Source: Tillandsia leiboldiana
Lineage: Eukaryota > Streptophyta > Magnoliopsida > Poales > Bromeliaceae
DNA: 64,000 nt
NCBI GenBank assembly: GCA_029204045.2
Contig: CM055068.1
Location: 38,787,821-38,851,820 of the forward strand
Direction: 5' to 3'
Positions 53,617 through 63,494 of the stretch are shown here, in pieces. Position numbers and translations under genes: made by a program. The notes beneath the pieces were generated by a model that worked only from the letters and a program-made list of their open reading frames with translations, did not search any database and had not been told where the DNA came from. Each line of letters starts with the position of its first letter. Within the stretch, counting starts at the first letter, position 1.

Positions 53617-55677
53617 ATGCCTCCGCGACGCAGGATGTTGACGCGTTCTCAGCCTTCTTCCCCTGAGCCCGAGCAGGAGGAGTCTGGGCAAGGCCAGCAG
53701 AGTGAGGTGCAGGAGCTACAGGCTCAGATGGCTCAGATGTCGGAGGCTGTTCGGCGTCAGGAGGAGGCCATGGGTCGGCTGACGCAGATGTTAGAGCAGA
53801 GGGCGCAGCCTGTTGTAGCACCCCCGGAGAGTTCTCCCGTACCATCATCCCCTGCTGTGGCTCCCCCAGTTGTACCGGTGACCCCAGCATCCCCTGTTGC
53901 TCGGGGTACTGGTAGACAGCCGTCTGGGTTGACTGGACCTCTGACCTCGGCAGAGCAGCGGGAGATGGTCGATTTGTTGATGAGGTTTCGCCAGTTTGAC
54001 CCACCCCATTTCTCGGGGCAGAGTGCAGAGCCGTGGGAGGCAAAGTCGTGGATCACGGCAATGGAGCGACGTTTTGAGACATTGTTCATCAATGAGCGAT
54101 ACCAGGTGTTATTGGCGACGAACTTTTTGGAGCGCAACACCGAGGCTTGGTGGCGGCGTGTTCGACCGGCTGGTCCGCCTGGGGCTCAGCTCCTGACCTG
54201 GGCGGAGTTCCGCAGTCTCCTTCTTGGGGCTTTCTTCCCGGAAAGCGTCCGGCAGAGGTTGGAGGAGCAGTTGAGAAACCTTCGCCAGGGAGATCGGCCC
54301 GTGCACGAGTATATTGCGAATTTCAATCAGTTGCTGGCGTGTGTACCGAACGTGGCTAGAGATGAGGCGCACCGGATTTACATGTTCGAGCGAGGGTTGC
54401 GCCGGGACCTTTTTCAACTGGTCCGCTCGCGTAGGTTGCAGACCTTGGAGGCCTCGATGGAGCAGGCGCTCTATGTGGAATGCGGGGAGGTAGTAATGGA
54501 GGAGGTAGCTCCAGCTCTCGTAGTGATCCCGGGGGCGAAGCGCCCAGCACCGGATGATGGAGGACGGGCTCATTCTTGGAGGCCGCCACGACCGCCACGG
54601 CCTCAGTTTTCCAGCCGTGGGCGTTCTGAGCGGCGAGGGCCTGGTGGATCCCAGAGGCCACCGCAGCAGCAGCACCATCAGCAGCAGAAGCCGCAGTCGA
54701 GACAGCATAAGTCTCAGCAGCAGTCTCAGAGACAGCAGCAGCAGTCGAGTCGGACCCAGTCTTTGGAGAGGTGTGTCTTCTGTGGGGGTCAGCATCCGGC
54801 AGGCACGTGTGAGATAAGATTTGGCCGCTGTTATCGATGTGGACAGCCTGGTCATGTTCGAGCTACGTGCCCAGTTGCGACACCAGCAGCACCTTCTTCA
54901 GCATCTGTCCCCTTTTCATCCCAGCAGCGATCGACGGCTCAGCGGCCGTATGCCCCAGCAACCAGGCCATCTTCTTCACATCCCACTGACTATCGGCCTC
55001 CAGCTCAGAGTGGGCGAGTGTATGCTGCGCAGGTAGAGGACTCTTCGGCAGCAGATCATGTGGTGGCAAGTATCACCTTACTTTCTGGCATTAGGACTCG
55101 TACTTTATTTGATACTGGAGCATCGCATTCTTTTATTAGTAAAACTTTTGCATCATTACATGGGTTAGAGGTAGGACTTTTACCACGTGCACGAGAGGTT
55201 CAGATTCCCGATCACACTTTGCACGTGGAGGAGTGTTGTTGGTCCTGCCCGATGCAGATCGAGTCCTGGATTATGCCAGCGGACCTGTTGGTCTTGAGAC
55301 AGCTGAGGGACTTTGATGTGGTTCTCGGGATGGACTGGCTGGCTCGGTATTTTGTGACTATTGACTGCGCTGCGAGGACTGTCACTTTTAGAGAGCCAGG
55401 CCAGGAGATGTTGGTATACCGGGGATGTCAGAGTGCTTTCTTTGCCTCTATGGTTTCGACTTCCCGAGCAAGGCAGATGATCCATCGAGGATGTGTAGCC
55501 TTTTTGGCTAGTATTGTTGAGGGGCCTACGGCGGCACCGGGACTCAGGGATATCCCTATTGCCCGCGAGTTCCCGGATGTTTTTCCACCTGAGTTAACTA
55601 GCATGCCGCCAGATAGGGAGATTGAGTTTGTGATTGACGTAGTTCCAGGAACTGCGCCAATCTCTAAGGCTCCTTGA
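53617..55677 (+). CDS. Tekay-1 Gag and aspartic protease
   Basis: 686 residues from the first ATG after the leader. The N-terminus is Gln/Glu-rich with a likely coiled coil (about 15-60), then Pro-rich. The gypsy Gag capsid domain is at about residues 115-280 (FDPPHFSGQSAEPWEAKSWI; FFPESVRQRLEEQL). A Gln/Arg-rich linker leads to the zinc knuckle CYRCGQPGHVRATC (about 404-417). The protease has LFDTGASHSFIS at about residue 496. The product would form the cytoplasmic particle, bind the genomic RNA by the knuckle and cleave the polyprotein. The frame ends at a TGA created by one extra base near 55674 (residues ISKAP, then a shift), just before the reverse transcriptase. That base could be a mutation or a sequencing error. 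Many chromoviruses encode gag and pol in one frame, so this is a break and not a planned frameshift. Confidence 0.92.
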   Translation: MPPRRRMLTRSQPSSPEPEQEESGQGQQSEVQELQAQMAQMSEAVRRQEEAMGRLTQMLEQRAQPVVAPPESSPVPSSPAVAPPVVPVTPASPVARGTGRQPSGLTGPLTSAEQREMVDLLMRFRQFDPPHFSGQSAEPWEAKSWITAMERRFETLFINERYQVLLATNFLERNTEAWWRRVRPAGPPGAQLLTWAEFRSLLLGAFFPESVRQRLEEQLRNLRQGDRPVHEYIANFNQLLACVPNVARDEAHRIYMFERGLRRDLFQLVRSRRLQTLEASMEQALYVECGEVVMEEVAPALVVIPGAKRPAPDDGGRAHSWRPPRPPRPQFSSRGRSERRGPGGSQRPPQQQHHQQQKPQSRQHKSQQQSQRQQQQSSRTQSLERCVFCGGQHPAGTCEIRFGRCYRCGQPGHVRATCPVATPAAPSSASVPFSSQQRSTAQRPYAPATRPSSSHPTDYRPPAQSGRVYAAQVEDSSAADHVVASITLLSGIRTRTLFDTGASHSFISKTFASLHGLEVGLLPRAREVQIPDHTLHVEECCWSCPMQIESWIMPADLLVLRQLRDFDVVLGMDWLARYFVTIDCAARTVTFREPGQEMLVYRGCQSAFFASMVSTSRARQMIHRGCVAFLASIVEGPTAAPGLRDIPIAREFPDVFPPELTSMPPDREIEFVIDVVPGTAPISKAP

Positions 55678-55681
55678 CCGG

Positions 55682-56785
55682 ATGGCACCGGCTGAGCTGC
55701 GAGAGCTTAAGGCGCAACTCCAGGATTTGATGGATAAGGGCTTTATTAGGCCGAGTGTGTCGCCTTGGGGAGCGCCGGTGCTATTCATGAAGAAGAAGGA
55801 TGGGTCACTTCGATTGTGTGTGGACTATAGGGAATTGAATAAAGTGACCATCAAGAACAAGTACCCTTTGCCGCGCATCGACGATCTCTTTGATCAACTG
55901 CAAGGGTCTTGTGTCTTCTCTAAGAGAGATCTGCAGTCCGGTTACCACCAGTTGAAGGTAAAGGCCGAGGATATTCCGAAAACGGCATTCAGATCTCGGT
56001 ATGGGCATTATGAGTTTACAGTTATGCCTTTTGGACTAACTAATGCCCCTGCCACATTCATGGATTTAATGAACCGAATCTTCCGACCGTACTTGGATCG
56101 ATTCGTGGTAGTATTCATTGATGATATTCTGGTTTACTCCCGAAGTGATGCTGAGCATGAGGAGCACTTGAGAACTGTACTACAACTTCTACGAGAGAAG
56201 AAATTGTATGCCAAGCTGGCGAAGTGCGAGTTTTGGCTTCGGGAGGTAGCTTTCTTGGGCCATGTGATTTCCGCCGCAGGTGTGGCAGTGGACCCGGCGA
56301 AGATTGAGGCAGTACGGGATTGGCCCCGACCGACGACCGTTTCTGAGGTGCGTAGTTTTATGGGCTTAGCTGGGTATTACCGTCGGTTTGTGGAAGGCTT
56401 TGCGAAGCTCTCCACACCCCTCACTCGCTTGACGCGTAAAGGAGTGAAGTTTATCTGGAGTGAGGACTGTCAGAGGAGCTTTGAGGAGCTGAAGAGTAGA
56501 CTGATGTCCGCTCCTATCCTTTCCCTCCCTGTTATGGGGAAAGGATATGTGATCTACAGCGACGCATCACACAGTGGACTTGGCTGTGTGTTGATGCAGG
56601 AAGGGAGGGTAATTGCTTATGCATCGAGACAACTCAAGGAGTATGAGAAGAATTACCCTACCCATGATTTGGAGCTTGCTGCCGTGGTGTTTGCACTGAA
56701 GCTTTGGCGCCATTATCTGTATGGGGAGCATTGTGGGATCTACACCGACCATAAGAGCCTAAAGTACCTGTTCACGCAGAAGTAG
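55682..56785 (+). CDS. Tekay-1 reverse transcriptase and RNase H N-terminal part
   Basis: A 367-residue open frame, +1 relative to gag-protease; the Met at 55682 is only the first one in this frame. The reverse transcriptase has CVDYRELNKVT (about 47), YPLPRIDDL (about 61), TAFRSRYGHYEFTVMPFGL (about 101), catalytic FIDDILVYS (about 146) and FLGHVIS (about 191). RNase H follows with YSDASHSGLG (about 291), LELAAVVFAL (about 335) and TDHKSLKYLFTQ (about 355). All catalytic Asp/Glu residues are present. It ends at TAG (56783-56785), where related elements have a Glu codon (GAG), one base different. Confidence 0.92.
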   Translation: MAPAELRELKAQLQDLMDKGFIRPSVSPWGAPVLFMKKKDGSLRLCVDYRELNKVTIKNKYPLPRIDDLFDQLQGSCVFSKRDLQSGYHQLKVKAEDIPKTAFRSRYGHYEFTVMPFGLTNAPATFMDLMNRIFRPYLDRFVVVFIDDILVYSRSDAEHEEHLRTVLQLLREKKLYAKLAKCEFWLREVAFLGHVISAAGVAVDPAKIEAVRDWPRPTTVSEVRSFMGLAGYYRRFVEGFAKLSTPLTRLTRKGVKFIWSEDCQRSFEELKSRLMSAPILSLPVMGKGYVIYSDASHSGLGCVLMQEGRVIAYASRQLKEYEKNYPTHDLELAAVVFALKLWRHYLYGEHCGIYTDHKSLKYLFTQK

Positions 56786-56791
56786 CTGAAT

Positions 56792-57883
56792 TTGAGGCAA
56801 CGCAGATGGTTGGAGCTACTAAAGGATTATGATGTGGATATTCTCTACCACCCAGGCAAGGCTAATGTAGTTGCTGATGCATTGAGCAGGAGAGCGGTGC
56901 AGAGTTTGTCCATGTTGATCACAGACCAGACACCACTGTTAGAAGAGATGAGGCGACTAGAGATAGAGGTTGTGTCCCCTGGGGTCTCTGCTAGACTGAC
57001 ATCTTTAGTCATGCAGCCCACTCTACTAGACAGGATCAAAGAGAAACAGAGTGAGGACCCCCACTTGACCAGGATTAGAGATCAGATCCCGAGTGATCAG
57101 TCAGGGGACTTTACGGTGGATGTTTCGGGAGTACTAAGGTACAGGGACCGAGTATATGTGCCAGTGGATGCGGAAATCAGAGAGCAGATATTGCGAGAGG
57201 CCCATTATACACCTTATACCCTACATCCTGGTGGGACTAAGATGTATAAGGACCTCAAAGCACACTTCTGGTGGAAAGGCATGAAGAGGGATATCGGGAG
57301 ATTTGTGGCTCAGTGTTTAACTTGTCAACAGGTAAAAGTTGAGCATCGAGTGCCAGCTGGCAAGTTACAGAGTCTCCCAATTCCCGAGTGGAAATGGGAC
57401 CACATTACGATGGATTTTGTGGTCGGATTGCCAAGGGCACAGGGAGGTGCTGATGCTATCTGGGTAGTTGTGGATCGACTTACTAAGTCAGCGCACTTTT
57501 TGCCTATACAAACTACTTGGTCACTCGAGCGACTAGCCCAGTTATATCTTGATGAGATAGTGAGATTACATGGAGTACCAGGCTCCATTGTATCAGATAG
57601 AGACCCGAGGTTTGTTTCACGTTTCTGGAGGAGCTTGCAGACAGCCTTAGGGACTCAACTCAGGTTCAGTACAGCTTTTCATCCGCAGACTGATGGGCAG
57701 TCAGAGCGGACCATACAGATCTTGGAGGACATGCTGAGGGCTTGCGTCTTGGATTTCGGTGGAGGGTGGATTCGACACTTATCTTTGGCTGAGTTCGCGT
57801 ACAATAATAGCTTTCAAGCGAGCATTCAGATGGCTCCGTTTGAAGCGTTGTATGGACGCAAGTGTCGATCACCGCTTTATTAG
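56792..57883 (+). CDS. Tekay-1 RNase H end and integrase
   Basis: Same frame as the preceding segment, past the TAG. It opens with RQRRWLELLKDYD and VVADALSRR (the usual RNase H/connection end). The integrase zinc finger is H-x-HPGG ... CLTCQQVK (about residues 140-185). The core has WDHITMDFVVGL (first Asp, about 204), IVSDRDPRF (second, about 265) and TDGQSERTIQILEDML (Glu, about 302). It inserts the DNA copy into the nucleus genome. It ends at TAG (57881-57883) within SPLY-x-, where relatives have Trp (TGG to TAG). Confidence 0.9.
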   Translation: MRQRRWLELLKDYDVDILYHPGKANVVADALSRRAVQSLSMLITDQTPLLEEMRRLEIEVVSPGVSARLTSLVMQPTLLDRIKEKQSEDPHLTRIRDQIPSDQSGDFTVDVSGVLRYRDRVYVPVDAEIREQILREAHYTPYTLHPGGTKMYKDLKAHFWWKGMKRDIGRFVAQCLTCQQVKVEHRVPAGKLQSLPIPEWKWDHITMDFVVGLPRAQGGADAIWVVVDRLTKSAHFLPIQTTWSLERLAQLYLDEIVRLHGVPGSIVSDRDPRFVSRFWRSLQTALGTQLRFSTAFHPQTDGQSERTIQILEDMLRACVLDFGGGWIRHLSLAEFAYNNSFQASIQMAPFEALYGRKCRSPLY

Positions 57884-57889
57884 AGTGAC

Positions 57890-58459
57890 GTGGGTGAGAG
57901 GCGGACCTTGGGACCAGATGTATTATTAGAGGCAGAGGAGAAGGTCCGAGTGATTCGACAGCATCTTCAGACCGCCCAGAGCCGACAGAAGAGCTATACC
58001 GATGCTCGGCGACGAGACTTAGAGTTCCAGGTTGGAGATCATGTATTCCTGAAAGTCTCGTCGTCCAAAGGAATCAGGAGGTTCGGCATCCGCGGGAAAC
58101 TTAGCCCCCGATATATTGGACCCTTTGAGGTATTGGAGCGTATCGGGCCAGTTGCCTACCGACTTGCAGTTCCTCCGAGGCTTGCTGGTGTCCACGATGT
58201 ATTTCATGTTTCTACTCTGAGGAAGTACGTCTTCGACACAACGCACGTCATCGACTTCACACCACTCGAGATTAGTGAGGATTTGAGGTATGAGGAGCGC
58301 CCACTGCGGATTCTGGATCGAGAGGTGAGAGAATTGCGCAGTCGGACCATTCCCTATGTGAAGATCCTTTGGAGCAATCATGACGAGCGCGAAGCTACGT
58401 GGGAGCTCGAGTCAGAGATGAGGGATACCCACCCCTACTTATTTGAGACATCGGACTGA
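57890..58459 (+). CDS. Tekay-1 integrase C-terminus with chromodomain
   Basis: 189 residues in the same frame. The helical segment KVRVIRQHLQTAQSRQKSY (about 17-36) is followed by the GPF/Y module (SPRYIGPFEVLERIGPVAYRL, about 72-92, and HDVFHVSTLRKY). After about residue 130 comes a chromodomain-like tail (PLRILDREVRELR; ATWELESEMR). Chromodomains on chromovirus integrases are known to direct insertion to modified histones. The tail ends TGA 50 bp before the 3' LTR. Confidence 0.88.
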   Translation: MGERRTLGPDVLLEAEEKVRVIRQHLQTAQSRQKSYTDARRRDLEFQVGDHVFLKVSSSKGIRRFGIRGKLSPRYIGPFEVLERIGPVAYRLAVPPRLAGVHDVFHVSTLRKYVFDTTHVIDFTPLEISEDLRYEERPLRILDREVRELRSRTIPYVKILWSNHDEREATWELESEMRDTHPYLFETSD

Positions 58460-58494
58460 GGTATGATTCTCGTTTCGAGGACGAAACTCTTTTT

Positions 58495-58506
58495 AGTGGG
58501 GGAGGA
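58495..58506 (+). other. Polypurine tract of Tekay-1
   Basis: AGTGGGGGAGGA abuts the 3' LTR at 58507. It follows TTTCGAGGACGAAACT, the conserved end of Tekay-type interiors. Confidence 0.9.
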
Positions 58507-61500
58507 TGTGATGATCCGGATTTCGCCAGTAACTGTTGTAGCCTTAACAGTGACAATATAAGGCTTATATGGTGTAATGGAGCTTGTAGTGACGAAATTG
58601 GACCTCAGAAATGGATCCGGCGCGAAAAACGGAGCAAGTGGGCTTTTCCGGGGGCTTTCGGCAAAATTTCGGATGAGAATTTGAAGAATCGGACGGCGGA
58701 TTTGGACTCAGCGCGCGAAAACGATCAAAATGGCATATTTACTTTATTTTTTTGACACTGGGTTACTGTTCATGCCGGAATTACTGTTCCGGCCGCCGGA
58801 AACACTGTTCCGGCACCGGCGGCAGCCGGCGGGAGGCGGAGCAGGGCGGCGCGAGGCGGCGCAGGGGCGGAACGCGGCCGCGAGCAGGCGCGGGCAGGCG
58901 CAGGCAGGCACGGGCAGGCGCGGGCAGGTGCACAGGCGCGGGGTCCACAGAATAGTCGTGCACCGGGAGCACCGAAGATTCCGGATGCCACGTGTCAGCT
59001 CCTGATTGGCTGGACGGCGTCAAGGGAGGCGGCTGGCGTGTGACACGTGGCATCACCCCATTGGCCGACAGGATCCGGAAGACCCGGCGCGTAGACCGGG
59101 GGCGTGGACCACGTGAACCGCGTGAGGACACGTGGCACTCCCCCATTGGCTGGCTCAAGCCGCCCACGTGCACGAGGCACGTAGAACACGAGGGCGGCTG
59201 GGACACGTGGCGCAATTTCATTGGCCCGTACGGATGTTTCCTGTTTTGTGAGGTGTGGCGCTGTCTGATTGGCTGGTTTCGGTGTTTCGTGTTCGGGCCC
59301 GGATTCTTTGTGGAGCCCGAATAGTAAATTGGCCCATTATAAATACCCCTCCCTCTCTCTTTGCAAATTCCGAGTTTTAGAGAGAGGAAGTGAGAGTGAG
59401 CCCTTAATGAAAGTTTTTCATTTCTCTGTCCTCTATCTACCATAGAAATTTCAGAATTTTTGAAGTTCCCGACAGAGAGATATCTGCGACGCATTACGCT
59501 CTGACGTTTCTCCTTTTTCGGCCTGTTATCGTCGGAGTTCAGTCGGAAAATTCCTGTGCGCTAACCAGGAGGAATTTTTGAACGATTTCTATGATAGCGC
59601 GACCTTAAGAGGTAAGGCTTCATTTTCCATGTTGATCGGTTCACCTCATTTCGCACTTTTGTCACGGTTCTCGAGGCATCTTTGACCCTCCTTTTTGCTG
59701 TGGTACTTTCTGGACAGCAGTAACTTCTCCGAATTATATCTGGAGCTAGGAGCATCGGATTAAGGCGTTTAAGTAGTCGATTTCGATCTACTCGTCGCGT
59801 GGAACGCAACCGTAATTTTTCTGGATTTTTCAGAGCACTGTACAGAGGTGAAAATCCCTTCTTTTTGTGCTGTTTGGAAAAACAGCAAAGGCTGTATTTT
59901 TGGGATTTGTGTTTACTCTGGGTGTGTTATTCTATACAGTTGTGCACTGTTCTTGACGAGTTGCGGGTATAGAGGACTGTGGACAGTAAGGAGACCATTC
60001 TGGGTGTGGATCACGCTTTTCGAGGTGGGTGGTTGTTGCTTACCTCACTTCTGACTATCTCACTAGGAGTATTAGAGATCCCCTATTTTAAACTGGTAAT
60101 CGGTATTTTAATTGTGAATTGCATGAGTAAACCCCACAGATTATATGACGGCTTATTTATAGTAAATTGGTACACTATTGTTGGGACAAAGGCTATATCA
60201 TAATCTCGCATGCAAAATGACTTATTATGTTGGGACATTTAAACCATCCTTTTCTAAATAAATATCAAACACTTTTCTTCAGTTTTAACAGAGGACAATT
60301 GCATGCTTGTATGGACATCTAGATAGGCCACTATTTATTGCTACACTATAATTGGGACTTGACTTAGGAGAAACCATGTTTTATTATTCTCCTTTGCATT
60401 CAGATGCATGTTGCTCAAGTTTGAGCAGGGTTTTGGGGTAGTGAAGTTGAGGCCATTGAGTCTGGGACAGGTTAGACTCGATTATGGGTTGTGGGGCATT
60501 GTGGTAACCGCGGACATCAAGCGGTTGGCCAGATGTTGATTACTTTATCAAGCTTTGGACTTATGGGGTATTGCGGCGACCGCGGACATTAGGCGGTTGA
60601 CCGGATGTTGATCTTTGCATCAGATTGGGTATTAGCTTTTCTTTAGTGGATGGGTTTTCCCACTTTGATCAGAGTCATGATCCAGTCCTGCTGTTTTATG
60701 ATACTTATGATTACTGGTTACTGAGATACTTTACTCGTGTGGGTCGCTCCCCTCGAGTGCCACTCCGGAGTGCGCGACAGGCAGGCTTTGAGTCCTTGAG
60801 ACTCCTTTTTACATCGGTGTTATGCGTGGGCTGGCATACCCGATACGGCAGGCACAGCAGGCAGTACCAGTTTTTACTGGTGATTAGATTGGGTTTATCC
60901 AGGCAGGCAGGGTAGATACTGATGCATACTTACAGTCATTTCCTTCGGCATGGCATTTAGAGGCATAGTAGTGGTAGTTTCCTCTTTATCAGCAGCCTTT
61001 ATAGCTTACCACTGTCCTTTCCTTTTGCCTCTAGTAGTCCTAGTGGGTGCGTCAGCATTTGAGGTTTTACCCACTAGGGGAGGCTACTGGTTTATCTAGT
61101 AGTTCTCACCCCCATTATTGTTTCCTGTCTCTTCTCCTTTGTGTTGCAGAGTCGTCTGCAGGAGCTGCTAGGCCATCGGCAGCTGATCGAGGTAAGGGGA
61201 TCGCTGAGTAGATAGATCTCCTGTGAGATTGAGTTGTTGTTAGACAGATGTTGTACCCTTTACTCAGACTGATGTATTTTTCTTATTTTGGGTCTGGCTT
61301 TGGCCAGCAGGTTGTACTATTTTGGTGAGTTGAGAGATTATTGTATTTATTACAGCTTTATTATTATTCCAGTCTGAGATATTATGTGGTTCTTCTATTT
61401 TCAGCTCTGTATTATGCTCTTTTATTGTTTATATTATACCTGAGCAGGTTACCAGCGCTTCGTGTACGCGGGAAATTCCGTGTGCACGGCGGATCTGTAG

Positions 61501-61537
61501 ACGGACCCGGGTTCTGGTTTACACCCGGGGCATGACA
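58507..61537 (+). repeat. Tekay-1 3' LTR
   Basis: 3031 bp, uninterrupted, same length as the rejoined 5' LTR. G-box/CCAAT modules at 58988-59224, TATA box at 59338, hairpins at 60506-60597 and 61462-61487. It ends GCATGACA where the 5' LTR has GCGTGACA. Confidence 0.95.
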
Positions 61538-61542
61538 CAAGG

Positions 61543-63494
61543 TTAGGTGCTAACATAGCAATCCATATGTCCAAACAAGCATGCATAAGTTTCATCCCCA
61601 CTTGTTAATCAATAATCCTAACATTGGGAGATCACTCTAATAATCCTAGTGAGCATGTCAAAATAGAGGTAAACAACAACCACCCACCTCGATCGCTAAA
61701 TCCAAGTCCAAATAGTGCTCTCGCCCAAACAAGCCAAACCGCCGTGATCACTGTACAAAATATCCCCAATATACACACAAATAAGCGCACAAGTATCCAA
61801 ACACATGCTGTCCAGAATTCAGTCCCAAAGATGCCCTGTTTTTACCTACAAGATGGAGACCAAAAATTCCCAAAAAATTGCTGCTGCGATCCTCGCGTCG
61901 AGACGATCGAAATGAGTACTCGCACGCCCAAATCCGATACCTGTAGGCCGAGTTACAAAATCAACAAGATAACCATCCCGAAATTCCCAAGAACAAAATC
62001 TGTACAAAATCTGTAGCACTTATCTCTTGGAATAGGGATTTTTCACCTTCGGGAAAAATCCAGAAAAATCCAAGAAAATTCGAGGATGCTCCTTGAGATG
62101 TGTAGATGAAAAACGCCTCTTGGCACACCTTAATCCGACGCCTGTGCGCAAAGATATCGCTGAAACACCGATGTGCTGTCCAAAACTCCGCCCTAGAAAA
62201 AGGGGTCAAAAGAAAGCTCGGGAAACTCCAAGATAAACTTGAAACGAGGGGAAACTCAAATCACGAAGATCGTAGCCCTACCTGTCGTGAAGCCAACGAC
62301 ACAAAAACCGATGAAATCGGTGGTCGGAGTAAGCCGGGGGAGTCCTCGTACCCAAACTGCGATGAAGGAGACCACAAATGAACGAACATCGCGCCGCGCC
62401 GTAAAAATGGAAACCTCGGGATGCGTGCCGCAAAAAAATCTAGGAATCTTCAGATAGAACCAGCTCTGGGAGAGGAGGAAATCTTTTGAAGACCGCACTG
62501 TGAGAAGATGAGCAGAAAAGGAGATAGAAGCTGCTGTTCTTGGCCTATTTATAGGCTGGGAAAACAATCCACTTAATTCCCATTGTATCCCTGGATTCGG
62601 GCGCCACACAGGATTCGGGCGCTCGAATCCGCTGCGCGGCTCCAAACGCAGAACGCTCGAAATAGCCACACAGTGCCACGTAGCCACAAAACAGCGGACA
62701 GCCAAAGAGGCCACCCGCCGCGTGCCACGTGGCCCACCCGGTTGCTGACGCGTGGCGCGCACCCGGTCAGCGCGCCGCTGACGCGCCCACGTGCGCGCGC
62801 CTGCGCGCGTCGCCTGCCACCCTGCTAGGCACGCAGCCCGAGGCGCCCCGGTGCGCCTCCGTGGACCCTGCCTTCGTGAGCCCGCCAACCAAAATCCGCC
62901 ACGTCCCGCCGGTCCACCATGCACCCCGCGCTCTCTCCGTGAACCGCGCCCACTGCACCGACCCTATCGCAAGCCGCCACGTGTCCAACGCGCTCCCGTG
63001 CACCGCGCGCCTGCCCGCGTGCCTGCCCGCGCGCTGCCCACACCCGCGCGCTGCCCGCGGCCGCTCCGCCGCCTGCCCGAGCCCGTCCGCCGCGCTCCGC
63101 CGCCGCCGCTGCCCGCCGGCCGCCGAAGTTACTGTTCCGGCGTGAACAGTAACCAGTGGCGCAAAAAAATCAAGTAGCCCAATTTCATCGTTTTCGCGCG
63201 CTGAATCCAAATTTGATGTACGTTTTGCCAAATTCCGCTCCTAAAATTTGCCGAATGCATCCATACAAGTATTTTTGCCCCAAATTTCACGCTGAGTCCA
63301 ATTTTGATATCTGTTCCACGCGAGAACACTTCTAAACACTCAACGGGGTCCTCCGATCACTCACGTGATCCATTTTAAGCCCGAAGTCCAACACTTGTGT
63401 CCAATTTGTGCACAAACACCTCCAATACACAGTACAGGCCCCCATAAGTCACCAATCACTCTACAACAGCTCTGCGGAGATCCAGGTCATCACA
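61543..63494 (-). repeat. 5' LTR of element H, U3-side part
   Basis: Continues H's LTR after Tekay-1 and its duplicated caagg. On the minus strand it starts TGTGATGACCTGG at 63494. It includes a GC-rich U3 (62580-63130) with several CACGTGG sites, and 'tttataggc' (about 62549) as a possible TATA region. ORFs here are GC-driven and not credited. Confidence 0.82.

Larger units (their letters stand above)
41071..61537 (+). mobile_element. Tekay-1: near-complete Ty3/gypsy chromovirus
   Basis: LTRs of 3031 bp each (after removal of F), TGTGATGATCC ... GTGACA in the 5' LTR and ..CATGACA in the 3' LTR. The target duplication caagg is perfect (41066-41070, 61538-61542). The tRNA-Met primer site is at 53334 and the polypurine tract at 58495. 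Gag, protease, reverse transcriptase, RNase H, integrase and a C-terminal chromodomain appear in gypsy order, as in the Tekay/Del clade. Net length is about 11.2 kb. Its 5' LTR carries element F. One frameshift and two stops interrupt the coding region. Confidence 0.95.
37720..63494 (-). mobile_element. Broken gypsy element H (reverse strand), host of Tekay-1
   Basis: Only the 5' half remains: a 5' LTR (on + coordinates 39454-41070 and 61543-63494), the primer site (39435-39446), a leader and fragments of gag/protease and the start of reverse transcriptase. The rest of pol and the 3' LTR are missing, with the break at about 37720 against LTR D. The LTR starts TGTGATGACCTGG at 63494 on the minus strand. 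Tekay-1 sits in this LTR (target duplication caagg). Confidence 0.78.

Noticed and set aside
55670..55682. Programmed frameshift between gag-protease and reverse transcriptase
   Set aside because: No slippery heptamer or pseudoknot seen, and one surplus base explains the break; chromoviruses commonly have one open frame.
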